Positions 46,801 to 54,229 of a stretch of 64,000 nucleotides of DNA are shown in pieces. A program made the translations under genes and the position numbers. The stretch lies in the NCBI RefSeq assembly GCF_001278115.1, contig NZ_LIYD01000005.1, forward strand, positions 1,370,551-1,434,550, in the 5' to 3' direction. The notes beneath the pieces were generated by a model, which was not told the DNA's origin, searched no databases, and saw nothing but the letters and a program-made list of their open reading frames with translations. The stretch's first letter is position 1. Each line of letters opens with the position of its first letter. Source of the stretch: Flavobacterium akiainvivens. GTDB lineage: Bacteria > Bacteroidota > Bacteroidia > Flavobacteriales > Flavobacteriaceae.

Positions 46801-47106
46801 GGCGATGCCCTTAAAGCAGCCCGCGAAGCAGCTTCTATACGCCTCCGCCCTATTATTATGACCTCGGTTGCCATGGTTATGGGTATGCTGCCCATGGCTA
46901 TAGGCCACGGCGAAAGCGGCGAGCAAACATCGCCACTGGGCCGCGCGGTTATAGGCGGGCTTGTGTTCTCTACCTTTACCGTGCTTGTTATTTTGCCTGT
47001 TATCTTTGCATGGGCACAGGGCAAAGCAAGCATACAATCGGTATCGCTTGACCCGGAAGACGAAGAAAGCAAACATTATGTTCCATCAACACCAACGCAA
47101 CACTAA
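43894..47106 (+). CDS. RND efflux transporter with EF-hand-like cytoplasmic loop
   Basis: A 1,070-residue inner-membrane RND pump (FALRKPISILVLVAGLFF, then DILPQMNLPVIYL). In TM4 the proton-relay pair reads Asp400-Glu401 (GILVDESTVTIENIHQHL) instead of Asp-Asp, as in a distinct subgroup of the superfamily. The TM6-TM7 cytoplasmic linker contains a His-rich stretch (DGGHGHGK, about residues 492-499) followed by DYNHDGKLSLFE (510-521), which fits the 12-residue EF-hand loop pattern DxNxDGxLxxxE. The C-terminal repeat is regular (RLRPIIMTSVAMVMGMLPMA). Substrate is unknown; a link to metal ions is possible but inferred only from the linker. Confidence 0.93.
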   Translation: MNLIRFALRKPISILVLVAGLFFFGISAVRSIKVDILPQMNLPVIYLAHPFSGYTPDQMESYFAKNYINIMLFANGVKSIETKNIQGLTLMKVSYYEGTNMAQAAAELSALSNRIQAAFPPGSQPPFVIRFDASSLPVGQLVLSSKTRSNNELQDLANVYVRASFTSIPGLLSPPPFGGSPRTIEINVDPAQLSAHNLTPDQIVEAIRLNNQTAPSGNVRVGDKNYITPTNNTIKEIKDFNKIPLFKGGVQNLYLGDVATVKDGADITNGYALVNGKRSVYVSIAKAGDASTWEVVKNLKANLPKIQSTLPEDVQISYEFDQSVYVINSVKSLITEGVIGAILTGLMVILFLGDRRAALIVILTIPISIISGVLFLKMFGQTINLMSLSGLALAIGILVDESTVTIENIHQHLDMGKPKALAIWDACKEIALPKLLILLCILAVFAPAFTMAGIPGSLFLPLAMAIGFSMVVSFLLSQTFVPVMANWIMKDGGHGHGKPEGRAEHSEHEDYNHDGKLSLFERFRMRFMRFLNRLLPARRFVSLGYLVGITTLAVIMIGIIGQDVFPKVNSSQFQLRMRAPDGTRIERTEEKALHVLNEIERTAGKDHIGISSVYVGMHPSLFSVSPIYLFMAGPHEAVFQISLKDMHTDMDEFKDLLRKNISKVEPDVRLSFEPIELTDKVLSQGSPTPIEIRFAGKNKKLNEEYANKIIAELKKKDYFRDVQIAQPIHYPALDINIDRVRAAQVGVDMSDVSRSLIASTSSSRYTEKNTWIDEKAGLSYNVQVQVPLDKMKTEQDMNNIPLLKNQVRPVLGDVATITHTETHGENDNLGAMPYLSVTANIDHTDLGTATEDVKAAIAGLGELPRGLFVEPIGLSKVLDETMGSLQTGLLVAVVVIFLMLAANFQSFRVSLVILTAVPAVVLGAILLLLATGSTLNLQSYMGIIMSVGVSIANAVLLVTNAEQLRKENGGDALKAAREAASIRLRPIIMTSVAMVMGMLPMAIGHGESGEQTSPLGRAVIGGLVFSTFTVLVILPVIFAWAQGKASIQSVSLDPEDEESKHYVPSTPTQH

Positions 47107-47107
47107 T

Positions 47108-48184
47108 ATGAAAAAGTACCTTATTATACCAGCCGTAGCATTACTTTTGGCAAGCTGTGGCGAAGAAAAGAAACCTACACCACCACCGGCAGACCCGGAT
47201 ATTGAAACCTTTAACCTGCAAAAAGAAAAACTGAGCAGCGAGATACGCCTTCCGGCAGAATTGCAGGGCTTCCGCCAAACGGATTTATATGCTAAAGTAA
47301 GCAGCTATGTAAAAGAGCTTAAGGTAGACATAGGCTCTCAGGTTAAGGCCGGACAACTGCTTATTGTGCTTGAAGCACCTGAAATAAGCAGCCAGCTTGC
47401 TGCCGCCGAAAGCCGCCTGCATGCCGCCGAAGCCGTATATACCGCCACTAACGCCACCTACAACCGCATACTGGAAACCAGCAAGGTTGAGGGAACCATA
47501 AGCAAAAACGACCTTGATATAGCGCTTTCGCGGAAGAACAGCGACTACTCGCAACTTCAGGCTGCTAAAGCAGCTTATAAAGAGGTTCAGGTTAACCTGA
47601 GCTATCTTCAGATACGTGCCCCGTTTGACGGTATTGTATCGGCACGTAATATAAATGTGGGGGCTTATGTAGGCCCTGCCGGTAAAGGCAGCGAACTACC
47701 ACTGCTTGTTGTACAGGATCAGCAAAAACTAAGGCTTGCCGTTAGTGTGCCCGAAATGTATACCGGCTACATGAGCATGGGCGATGAAATTAGCTTTACC
47801 GTAGGCCCAATACCCAACGAGGTCTTCAAGGCCAAAATACAGCGTATGAGTGGTGCTCTTGATTTAAGGCTGCGTAGCGAACGTGTAGAGATGGACGTAA
47901 TGAACACCGGCAAGAGGCTGCTGCCCGGCATGGTGGCCGAGGTAATACTGCCGCTTAACGCCAAAGACAGTACCTATGTAGTGCCTAAAACGGCAGTGGT
48001 AAGCTCTGCTGAAGGGGCTTATGTATTAACCGTACAGGATAATAAAACGTACCGCACCGGCATTAAAAAAGGCCGCGAGCACGGCGATAAGGTTGAAATT
48101 TACAGCGACAGCCTTGCTGTAAACCAGCCGCTTGTTAAGGCCGCCAGCGAAGAGCTTCGCAACGGCACACCCGTTAAAAAATAA
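47108..48184 (+). CDS. RND efflux periplasmic adaptor (HlyD/MFP type, lipoprotein)
   Basis: A 358-residue adaptor with lipoprotein signal (ALLLASCGEE, Cys about residue 18) and Pro-rich linker. Barrel-sandwich halves (LYAKVSSYVKELKVDIGSQVKAGQLLIVLEAP and IRAPFDGIVSARNINVGAYVGP) flank a helical hairpin (about 95-160); beta-barrel and membrane-proximal domains follow (RLLPGMVAEVILPL). The ATG at 47108 comes one base after the RND stop and matches a perfect signal peptide; the longer frame upstream lies inside the RND gene. Last gene of the operon. Confidence 0.94.
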   Translation: MKKYLIIPAVALLLASCGEEKKPTPPPADPDIETFNLQKEKLSSEIRLPAELQGFRQTDLYAKVSSYVKELKVDIGSQVKAGQLLIVLEAPEISSQLAAAESRLHAAEAVYTATNATYNRILETSKVEGTISKNDLDIALSRKNSDYSQLQAAKAAYKEVQVNLSYLQIRAPFDGIVSARNINVGAYVGPAGKGSELPLLVVQDQQKLRLAVSVPEMYTGYMSMGDEISFTVGPIPNEVFKAKIQRMSGALDLRLRSERVEMDVMNTGKRLLPGMVAEVILPLNAKDSTYVVPKTAVVSSAEGAYVLTVQDNKTYRTGIKKGREHGDKVEIYSDSLAVNQPLVKAASEELRNGTPVKK

Positions 48185-48222
48185 GAATTAATTGTTCTCA
48201 TAATAATTTTGTTAGGTGAGAG

Positions 48223-48264
48223 AAGTCCCGGTGGAGTCAGCGCCCCGGGGCTTTTTTTATTTTA
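48223..48264 (+). terminator. Terminator of the second efflux operon
   Basis: AAGTCCCGG pairs with CCGGGGCTT (one G-U) around a loop of about 13 bases, followed by TTTTTATTTT. Confidence 0.8.
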
Positions 48265-48282
48265 GCGATTAGCCGTCAGCTA

Positions 48283-48388
48283 TTAGCTTTCAGATTGCTT
48301 CGTCGGTCCTGGTGTAATCCTTTGGCCTGTTTCTAATGTTCTATTGACAAAATCAGCATAGATTTTAGTACTGAAAGCTGAAAGCTAA
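48283..48388. repeat. Inverted repeat TTAGCTTTCAG / CTGAAAGCTAA
   Basis: TTAGCTTTCAG at 48283-48293 and CTGAAAGCTAA at 48378-48388 are exact inverses about 84 bases apart, with degenerate copies beside each (AGCTATTAGC, CTGAAAGCTG). This is the AGCT/TTCAG-style low-complexity repeat often seen between Bacteroidota genes. No gene lies in the region. Confidence 0.55.
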
Positions 48389-48416
48389 AAAGGCCACCCA
48401 TCGGGCAGCCTTTGTG
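48389..48416 (-). terminator. Terminator of the antiporter gene
   Basis: On the minus strand AAAGGCTGCCC pairs imperfectly with GGGTGGCCTTT across GAT, followed by TTTT. Confidence 0.65.
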
Positions 48417-48446
48417 AACTAACTCAAAATAATGTAGTAACTCAAC

Positions 48447-50717
48447 TTATTTCTTTATCAGTAGTAATGATGGTGTATTGTTAAGCCATGTACTGCGTGA
48501 TTCAACCAGTTTTTTCCAGCTGTCTACGCTTATTATCATCAGGTCCTGGCTTTGCAAAAACTCTTTTTCAAGCTTCTTCTCGTTTATAAGCTGTATATGG
48601 TTGGGCACATTGTGCTCTATACTGCGTATGGTTTCCTTAATCTGTGGGTTGTTTTTAACCGAACCATCAGCATCCAGCACCGTTACCTGAGAGCCGGCAT
48701 TGCTTATCAGTTTTTGGGCAAAATCAATCAAAAACGCATCATCTTCCTGAAAAATAGTAACAAAAACACGGTCGGTACCCTTAAATTGCTTGTCTACCAG
48801 TATACCTACAGGCGAATCAGTCTTGGTAAGTATGTGCTGGGTTTGCTCATCAAACGGAGAGTTTTCAAACAGTTTTTCCTTACCGGTAAAGGTATTCAGC
48901 AGGTTTTCAGGATTTATCATACGGGTGGTAAAACCAAGTATTTTACCCAAAAGCGTGCCTTCAAAAATAGACTGGCCTATATCAATCAGCACCAGGTCAA
49001 ACTCTCCTTTATTGGCTACGGTAGCAATATCGCTATCGGGGTCGGTGCTGGCTTTAAAAAGGGTTGTAATGCGCTGGTCAAGGTTTTCTGCTTCGGCAAG
49101 AACAGGCTTAAAACTTTCTTTTTCATACTCATCCAGGTTAAACGTATGGATTTCGTTACTTACCGAAACGTGCATGGCTGTTACCATAGCATTGCCTTTC
49201 ATTTTACATACAAAGGCATTGGCAAGGCGCAATAGCGTTTTTCCTTCTTCAGGGCTGCTAAATGAAACCAGTACCTTAAAATTACTGGCCTGCCTTATTT
49301 CAGCCGGGATATAGTTTTTCTTGCGGTTGTAAATAAAGCCTATAAGGTCGAGCGCGGGGCCTGTCATAAACGTGGTAGCAAGCGCCATTATAACCATCAT
49401 AGAGAAAATTTCGACAGATAGCACCCCAAGCTCAAGCCCAATGTTCAATACAATTAGCTCCATAAGCCCACGGGTGTTCATAAGGGCCCCAATGGTAAGG
49501 CTGTCGCGCCAGTTTTGCCCCACAAATTTAGCCGTAAGCGCACTACCCAGAAACTTACCTACAACGGCTACCAATATAATCAGGCCGCATACCTTCCACA
49601 TATAAGGGTCGTTAAGCAGGCCTATCTGGGTTTTTAAACCTGTAAATACAAAGAACAGCGGCAGGAGTATAACCTGCGATACGTCTTCTACCTTCTCTAT
49701 AAATATAGCTCGGAAACGCATATTCTCCGGCATAATGGCACCTGCCATAAACGCCCCAAACAGCGCGTGTATGCCTATAATTTCGGTAGTGTAAGATGAT
49801 ATTAGCAGTGTTAGGAAAAAGATGGCCACAACGGGCTTGCTTACATTTTCTTTATGGCTGTACAGGTCGCCAATACGCTTAAGGAATGGTTTAACCACCC
49901 ACAGCATAAGGAATACATATACAACTGAAAGCCCTATAATATACAGCGCGCTTACAAAAGAGCCCGCTTTTACAATGGCAATAACGGCTGCAAGTATGCA
50001 CCATGCGGTAACGTCATCGGCAGCGGCACAAGTAATAACCATGGCGCCAATGCGGGTGCGGTGCAACCCCCTTTCCTGCACTATACGCGCCAGTACCGGG
50101 AAAGCGGTTATACTCATGGCAATACCCATAAAGAGGCCAAATGAGCTGAAAGCAACATCGGCCGGGGCAAACTGGTCGTATATAAAATATGCCAGGGTTA
50201 AGCCCAGGGTAAAGGGTATAATTATACTGGCATGGCTAATAATTACGGCATCTTTAGCCTTGTTTTTAAGCACACTCAGGTCGAGCTCCATGCCCACCAC
50301 AAACATAAAGAGTATAAGCCCCAGCTGGCTGAAGTATTTAAGGTTGCCCAGCGACTCTGACGGGAACAGTAAAGCAGAATATTCAGGGAAATAAGTACCT
50401 ACAAGAGATGGCCCAAGTACAATACCGGCTATCATTTCGCCAATAACCGATGGCTGGCCTATTTTGCGGCATATCCATCCAAAAAAACGGGCCACAAATA
50501 TTATGGTAATAATCTGAACCAAAAGCAGGGCAAGAGGGTCGCCCAGGTTATGGAAAATAGATTTTACAAACGTATCCCACTGCCCGGTGCCAAGTGCTGA
50601 CTCTTTAATGGTACGGCCTGCCTCAAGGGTTTTGCCGTTTTTTAGCGCCCAGTAAATTAAGAAGGAAAATACAGCTATAATTATTACGTAAAAAGCGCTG
50701 TTTTTAAACTTTTTCAT
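48447..50717 (-). CDS. Cation/proton antiporter, CPA2 (Kef/NapA) type with C-terminal USP-like domain
   Basis: A 756-residue inner-membrane antiporter with about 13 membrane segments in residues 10-440. The ion-binding region is [18 protein letters not shown] (Asp-Asp pair), with [12 protein letters not shown] near the start and [13 protein letters not shown] and [19 protein letters not shown] later, all typical of the CPA2 family. Residues about 455-756 are cytosolic and resemble universal-stress-protein folds ([27 protein letters not shown]). The likely role is K+ or Na+/H+ exchange. The ATG at 50717 was chosen over a TTG nine codons upstream. It is a single gene. Confidence 0.9.
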   Translation of the reverse strand: MKKFKNSAFYVIIIAVFSFLIYWALKNGKTLEAGRTIKESALGTGQWDTFVKSIFHNLGDPLALLLVQIITIIFVARFFGWICRKIGQPSVIGEMIAGIVLGPSLVGTYFPEYSALLFPSESLGNLKYFSQLGLILFMFVVGMELDLSVLKNKAKDAVIISHASIIIPFTLGLTLAYFIYDQFAPADVAFSSFGLFMGIAMSITAFPVLARIVQERGLHRTRIGAMVITCAAADDVTAWCILAAVIAIVKAGSFVSALYIIGLSVVYVFLMLWVVKPFLKRIGDLYSHKENVSKPVVAIFFLTLLISSYTTEIIGIHALFGAFMAGAIMPENMRFRAIFIEKVEDVSQVILLPLFFVFTGLKTQIGLLNDPYMWKVCGLIILVAVVGKFLGSALTAKFVGQNWRDSLTIGALMNTRGLMELIVLNIGLELGVLSVEIFSMMVIMALATTFMTGPALDLIGFIYNRKKNYIPAEIRQASNFKVLVSFSSPEEGKTLLRLANAFVCKMKGNAMVTAMHVSVSNEIHTFNLDEYEKESFKPVLAEAENLDQRITTLFKASTDPDSDIATVANKGEFDLVLIDIGQSIFEGTLLGKILGFTTRMINPENLLNTFTGKEKLFENSPFDEQTQHILTKTDSPVGILVDKQFKGTDRVFVTIFQEDDAFLIDFAQKLISNAGSQVTVLDADGSVKNNPQIKETIRSIEHNVPNHIQLINEKKLEKEFLQSQDLMIISVDSWKKLVESRSTWLNNTPSLLLIKK

Positions 50718-50843
50718 GATTGTGGCATTTAAAATATGCCGCAATATTATGCAGAAAAAAGTAAGTAAAGACGGTGCAAAAAGCTGTTAAAAGCCCTTTT
50801 GTAATAAAGCGCCACAATTATGTAATGAAACCGGTTTCGCTTC

Positions 50844-51575
50844 TTATACGCGTACTTTTTTTATAAAATCAGTTCGGTAAATCTCGCTTAGCGCAAAGGT
50901 ATAATGACTGCCATCGGGCTGTAAACGGTCTGTTGTAATAATATCATGCGCATAAAACTGGACGTGTTTTACAGCTATAATGGTGGTTTTATTTATCTGA
51001 CAAAAATCAGTTTCGGGCAGCAATTGCAACAGTTTCTGGAACGATGCGTTTTTAACCGTCATGCTTGTATTATCATTAAGCATAAGCAGCTTGTCGCGGC
51101 TGTCTATCTTGCTGGTAACAAAACAAAAAATCTTGTCTGTACTAATAAGTGCCTTACCCCTATCAGTATTCAACTGAATTTGTTTTGGTTTTGGAACTTC
51201 GGCCGCTTTGGGCTTTGCCATTAGGGCTGCCACTTTGTGCACGGCGTGTTCCAGGCGTTCGCGGCGCACGGGTTTTACCACATAGTCTACGGCATCGCGG
51301 TCAAAAGCATCTACAGCAAAATTTTTGTATGCGGTTGTAAAAATAACGGCCTTGCCTTTAACGGCATCAGCCACCTGAAGGCCGCTCATACCGGGCATTT
51401 CAATATCGGTAATAAGCAGGTCATAGTCCAGCCTGGCCTCTTCTTTAAGCAGTATTTCCGGGTTGTTAAAAGCCTTTACCACCTCCAGCTCCGGCATTTG
51501 TTCGCACAGCATTTTTAGCAGCGTTAGGCCCGGCAGCTCATCATCAAGCAGTAAGCATCTGATTTTTGTATTCAA
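50844..51575 (-). CDS. LytTR-family response regulator
   Basis: A 243-residue regulator with receiver domain (LLLDDELPGLTLLKML, phospho-acceptor in LLITDIEMPGMSG near residue 57, FTTAYKNFAVDAF, Lys in YVVKPVRRERL) and LytTR domain (about 135-243; KQIQLNTDRGKALISTDKIFCFVTS, DFCQINKTTIIAVKHV). It overlaps the kinase gene by 32 bases, implying tight translational coupling, and is the last gene of a thioredoxin-rhodanese-kinase-regulator operon. Confidence 0.93.
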   Translation of the reverse strand: MNTKIRCLLLDDELPGLTLLKMLCEQMPELEVVKAFNNPEILLKEEARLDYDLLITDIEMPGMSGLQVADAVKGKAVIFTTAYKNFAVDAFDRDAVDYVVKPVRRERLEHAVHKVAALMAKPKAAEVPKPKQIQLNTDRGKALISTDKIFCFVTSKIDSRDKLLMLNDNTSMTVKNASFQKLLQLLPETDFCQINKTTIIAVKHVQFYAHDIITTDRLQPDGSHYTFALSEIYRTDFIKKVRV

Positions 51576-52290
51576 GCAGGTTAATCTTTAGTTGTGCAAC
51601 ATAAACGTCTTCCTCGGTATAGCGATCGAGGCTAAAACACGACTTATAAATAATGCGTAGCCTTTGTTCAAGTGTGGCGGTACCTATACCGCTGTGCTGC
51701 TTGTGAAATGCCCCCTTGCCCGATATCTTGTTTGATACCGTTAGCACAAGCTCGCCGTCTTTAAACTCTATAATAATGGTAATAAAGGCGTCAGGGCTTT
51801 GCAGGTCGGCATGCTTAAAGGCATTTTCAATAAGGTCTATACAAATAAGCGGCGCCAGTATTTTTTGCTCATAAAGGGCATCAAGCTCGTCTATTTTCTT
51901 TTTTATGGTAAGCGAAAACAGCGGGCTTATTTTAATGCGGTTAATCTCAATAAGGTTCAGTGCAAACTCAATTTCTTCTTTGGGGTTTACAAAGCGGTTC
52001 TGGCTTTCATATAAAATATAATCAAGCACATTGCTAAGCTTATCCATAGCAAAATACGTTTGGTAAGCATGGCTTTGTATGGAGTTGAGTATGTTTTTGA
52101 ACAGGTGCGGGTTAAGCTTAGCCTCAAGGGTTTGCAATTGTAGCGAATCAGCCTTATTTTCCATCTCCAGGAAACGGGTTTCAAGCTCTTTTTTTACCTT
52201 TTCTGATTTAAGCGTGCGCAAAATGAGCCACGCAAGGGTAATGCCCAGCAGCACAATTATACACAGCAAAAGGATAATATTTAACGGCAT
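51544..52290 (-). CDS. Small LytS-type histidine kinase
   Basis: A 248-residue kinase with a single N-terminal membrane segment (IILLLCIIVLLGITLAWLIL), a coiled linker and a His_kinase domain with phospho-acceptor in LEAKLNPHLFKNILNSIQSHAYQT, N box LIENAFKHADL and a GIGTATLEQRLRIIY motif. It lacks any sensor domain and is about 100 residues shorter than the two other LytS kinases here, so it probably depends on a partner for signal input. The rhodanese lipoprotein gene ends three bases upstream. Confidence 0.92.
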   Translation of the reverse strand: MPLNIILLLCIIVLLGITLAWLILRTLKSEKVKKELETRFLEMENKADSLQLQTLEAKLNPHLFKNILNSIQSHAYQTYFAMDKLSNVLDYILYESQNRFVNPKEEIEFALNLIEINRIKISPLFSLTIKKKIDELDALYEQKILAPLICIDLIENAFKHADLQSPDAFITIIIEFKDGELVLTVSNKISGKGAFHKQHSGIGTATLEQRLRIIYKSCFSLDRYTEEDVYVAQLKINLLEYKNQMLTA

Positions 52291-52293
52291 GGG

Positions 52294-52680
52294 CTATTGC
52301 TTTACAGGTTTACCGGCTTCGTTCCAGGCATCCATTCCGCCTTCAAGCTCTACAATATGTACAAAGCCCTTTTCCTTCAGCAGCTCAACCGCTTCGCTGC
52401 TGCGGCCACCGGCTTTGCAGTATACATATACCGTTTTATTTTTATCAAGGCTGTCTACGCGCTGGTTAAAATCCTTATCATAAATATGCATGTGTGTGGC
52501 ATTATCAATATGGCCACTTTTATATTCTTTAGTGGTGCGCACATCAATAAGCTGGCCTTTGTGTTCAGCAATTTGCTTTTCAAAAGTGGCAGGTGCAACT
52601 TTTTCAACGCCTTTTTTTTGCTGGCCGTTGCATGAGGCAAAAGTCAGTGCTACAAACAGTATGTACAGTATATTTTTCAA
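52294..52680 (-). CDS. Rhodanese-like lipoprotein
   Basis: A 128-residue exported lipoprotein (lipobox FASC, Cys about residue 17) with one rhodanese domain: LIDVRTTKEYKSGHIDNATHMHIYD, active-site loop CKAGGRS (Cys about residue 90) and LEGGMDAWNEAGKPV. It can be expected to carry a persulfide or act as a thiol relay in the envelope. It sits between the thioredoxin gene (two bases upstream) and the kinase gene (three bases downstream), a tight operon. Confidence 0.92.
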   Translation of the reverse strand: MKNILYILFVALTFASCNGQQKKGVEKVAPATFEKQIAEHKGQLIDVRTTKEYKSGHIDNATHMHIYDKDFNQRVDSLDKNKTVYVYCKAGGRSSEAVELLKEKGFVHIVELEGGMDAWNEAGKPVKQ

Positions 52681-52682
52681 AC

Positions 52683-53201
52683 CTATTTTTTAATGGTAAA
52701 CGTATCTTTAATAACAGTAAGCTGTGCCGCGGTAAACTTACCTGATTTCTTAAGCTTCTCTGTAAATACAGCTACTTCCTCGGGCGATGCTGGGCAGCCC
52801 AGGTTTTCGCCTTTATCGTTAAAAGAATCGGCCAGCAGGTTGCCTTTACTATCAAGCATTACCCAAAATGGCAGGCCGGCATCGGTACCTTTATACTTAG
52901 CCATAACCTCATCGGCACCGGGAGTTTCAAGGTTTTTCTTTTCAGGCCTTTCTTGAACGGTAAGGTGTACGGTTACGTAATTATCGTCAAACATTTTCTT
53001 GCAGGCCTCGCTTTCCATGTTCTTTTCCATTTTTTTGCACCAGCCACACCATGAGGCATGAAACATTACAAAAACGTTCTTTTTTTCTTTCTTAGCCTGT
53101 GCATAGGCATTGTTTAAAATGGTGGTAGCGTTTTCCTGGGCTGTAGAAGCTGTTACAGCAGTAAACACAAATAATACAGCTAATAAGTTTTTAAGTTTCA
53201 T
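52683..53201 (-). CDS. Secreted thioredoxin-fold protein (CGWC active site)
   Basis: A 172-residue periplasmic protein: signal peptide ending STAQ (about residue 21), then a thioredoxin fold with active site FHASWCGWCKKME (Cys about 51 and 54), a LPFWVMLDSKGNLLADSF strand containing the cis-Pro region, and a C-terminal helical pair. It resembles the thioredoxin-7/DUF255-like exported proteins of Bacteroidota, which probably work in disulfide reduction. It is the first gene of the four-gene operon ending in a LytS-LytTR pair. Confidence 0.92.
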   Translation of the reverse strand: MKLKNLLAVLFVFTAVTASTAQENATTILNNAYAQAKKEKKNVFVMFHASWCGWCKKMEKNMESEACKKMFDDNYVTVHLTVQERPEKKNLETPGADEVMAKYKGTDAGLPFWVMLDSKGNLLADSFNDKGENLGCPASPEEVAVFTEKLKKSGKFTAAQLTVIKDTFTIKK

Positions 53202-53392
53202 AAGGCTATTATTTTTAATGCAAGGTACTCAAAAAAAATTTATGCCCGAATAAAACCATTTTTAAAGAAATTACCTACTAAAAAAATTGTAAAACTTTTA
53301 TAAAATTAGTCCGTTGCAAATAACACAAAATACATACATTTTTGTTATTTTCGGTGCGGATTTTCGACCAACTAAAAAAAGCTTTTTTTGTT

Positions 53393-53824
53393 ATGAAGAT
53401 GCACAGGGATATCCTTGTAATTGAAGATGATGAAGACGACAGGGAGATACTGCAGGAAATCTTCCGGGAGCTTGGCTATAAAAACAAAATTGTGTTTTTT
53501 GCCGACAGTACCGAAGCCCTTGAGTATATCCGCAGGCCGGAGGTTAACCCCTTCATCATAATTTCTGACATTAATATGCCCAAACTGGGTGGCTTTGAGC
53601 TGCGCAATATTATTTTGGACGAAGAACTGCTTAGCGATAAAGATATACCTTATATTTTTATATCTAACGCGCAGGATGAGGCATCTATCCGCGATGCAAA
53701 CAAGCTGTCAATACAAGGCTACATACACAAAAGTGCAGATTACAACAACTACCGCGAAAAGATTAAGAACCTTATAGATTACTGGAAAGATAACGTTGGT
53801 TCTTTTAAGAATAAGAAGAAATAA
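53393..53824 (+). CDS. Single-domain response regulator (Rcp1/CheY-like)
   Basis: A 143-residue stand-alone receiver: acidic pocket VIEDDEDDREILQEIF, phospho-acceptor in IIISDINMPKLGG near residue 61, Ser in IFISNAQDEASI and Lys in YIHKSADYNN. No output domain follows, so it acts through protein contacts, often with hybrid kinases or phytochrome-type kinases. The ATG at 53393 fits the conserved start; the frame is open 17 codons further. It is divergent from the thioredoxin operon; no kinase lies beside it. Confidence 0.92.
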   Translation: MKMHRDILVIEDDEDDREILQEIFRELGYKNKIVFFADSTEALEYIRRPEVNPFIIISDINMPKLGGFELRNIILDEELLSDKDIPYIFISNAQDEASIRDANKLSIQGYIHKSADYNNYREKIKNLIDYWKDNVGSFKNKKK

Positions 53825-53855
53825 AAAGCCCCTGCTGTTGCAAGGGCTTTTGTTT
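53823..53855. terminator. Bidirectional terminator between receiver and rhodanese genes
   Basis: AAAAGCCCCTGC pairs with GCAAGGGCTTTT (one internal mismatch) across TGTT, with T on both sides, between two convergent genes. Confidence 0.85.
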
Positions 53856-54172
53856 TACTGTTGCGGCTGTATAACGGGACCGTCCCACTGCATTATGCCA
53901 CCTATAAGGTTGTAGGCTTTTTCAAAACCCAGCTGGTTCATAACGTTGCAGGCCTGGGCGCTACGGGCACCACTACGGCAGTATACATAATACGTTTTGC
54001 TTTTATCAAGCTCTTCAAGGGCGGCAATAAAACCCTGGCCCTGGTAAATATCTATATTAGTGGCACCGGGTATAATACCATCGTTCCACTCGTCTAAGGT
54101 GCGCACATCCAGTATTACGGCATCATCGTGCTCCTGGGTGCCCTGCCACCATTCTTGTTGCGATATATTCAT
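53855..54172 (-). CDS. Cytosolic rhodanese-like protein
   Basis: A 105-residue single-domain rhodanese without signal peptide: VILDVRTLDEWNDGIIPGATNIDIYQ, active-site loop CRSGARS (Cys about residue 70) and NLIGGIMQWDGPV. It is likely a sulfurtransferase or persulfide carrier in the cytosol. It lies downstream of the MocR gene on the same strand (57-base gap) and convergent with the receiver gene. Confidence 0.92.
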   Translation of the reverse strand: MNISQQEWWQGTQEHDDAVILDVRTLDEWNDGIIPGATNIDIYQGQGFIAALEELDKSKTYYVYCRSGARSAQACNVMNQLGFEKAYNLIGGIMQWDGPVIQPQQ

Positions 54173-54229
54173 ATAAGGTATGGTTTAAAAAATGGGTGCT
54201 AAAATACGGATATTTTCTTTATCACTTTG

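Noticed and set aside
46392..47072. 226-codon minus-strand frame opposite the second RND gene
   Set aside because: Antisense to conserved RND sequence; Ser/Ile/Arg-rich shadow composition without motifs.
46961..47107. Extended N-terminus of the second adaptor protein reaching back into the RND gene
   Set aside because: The ATG at 47108 gives a complete lipoprotein signal peptide and directly follows the RND stop; the extension only reads RND coding sequence in another frame.
48552..49235. 227-codon plus-strand frame opposite the antiporter gene
   Set aside because: Antisense to the conserved antiporter C-terminal domain; no recognisable features.
53855..54172. Idea that the cytosolic rhodanese belongs to the thioredoxin-rhodanese-kinase operon
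   Set aside because: It lies on the far side of a divergent response regulator gene and terminator, and lacks a signal peptide.
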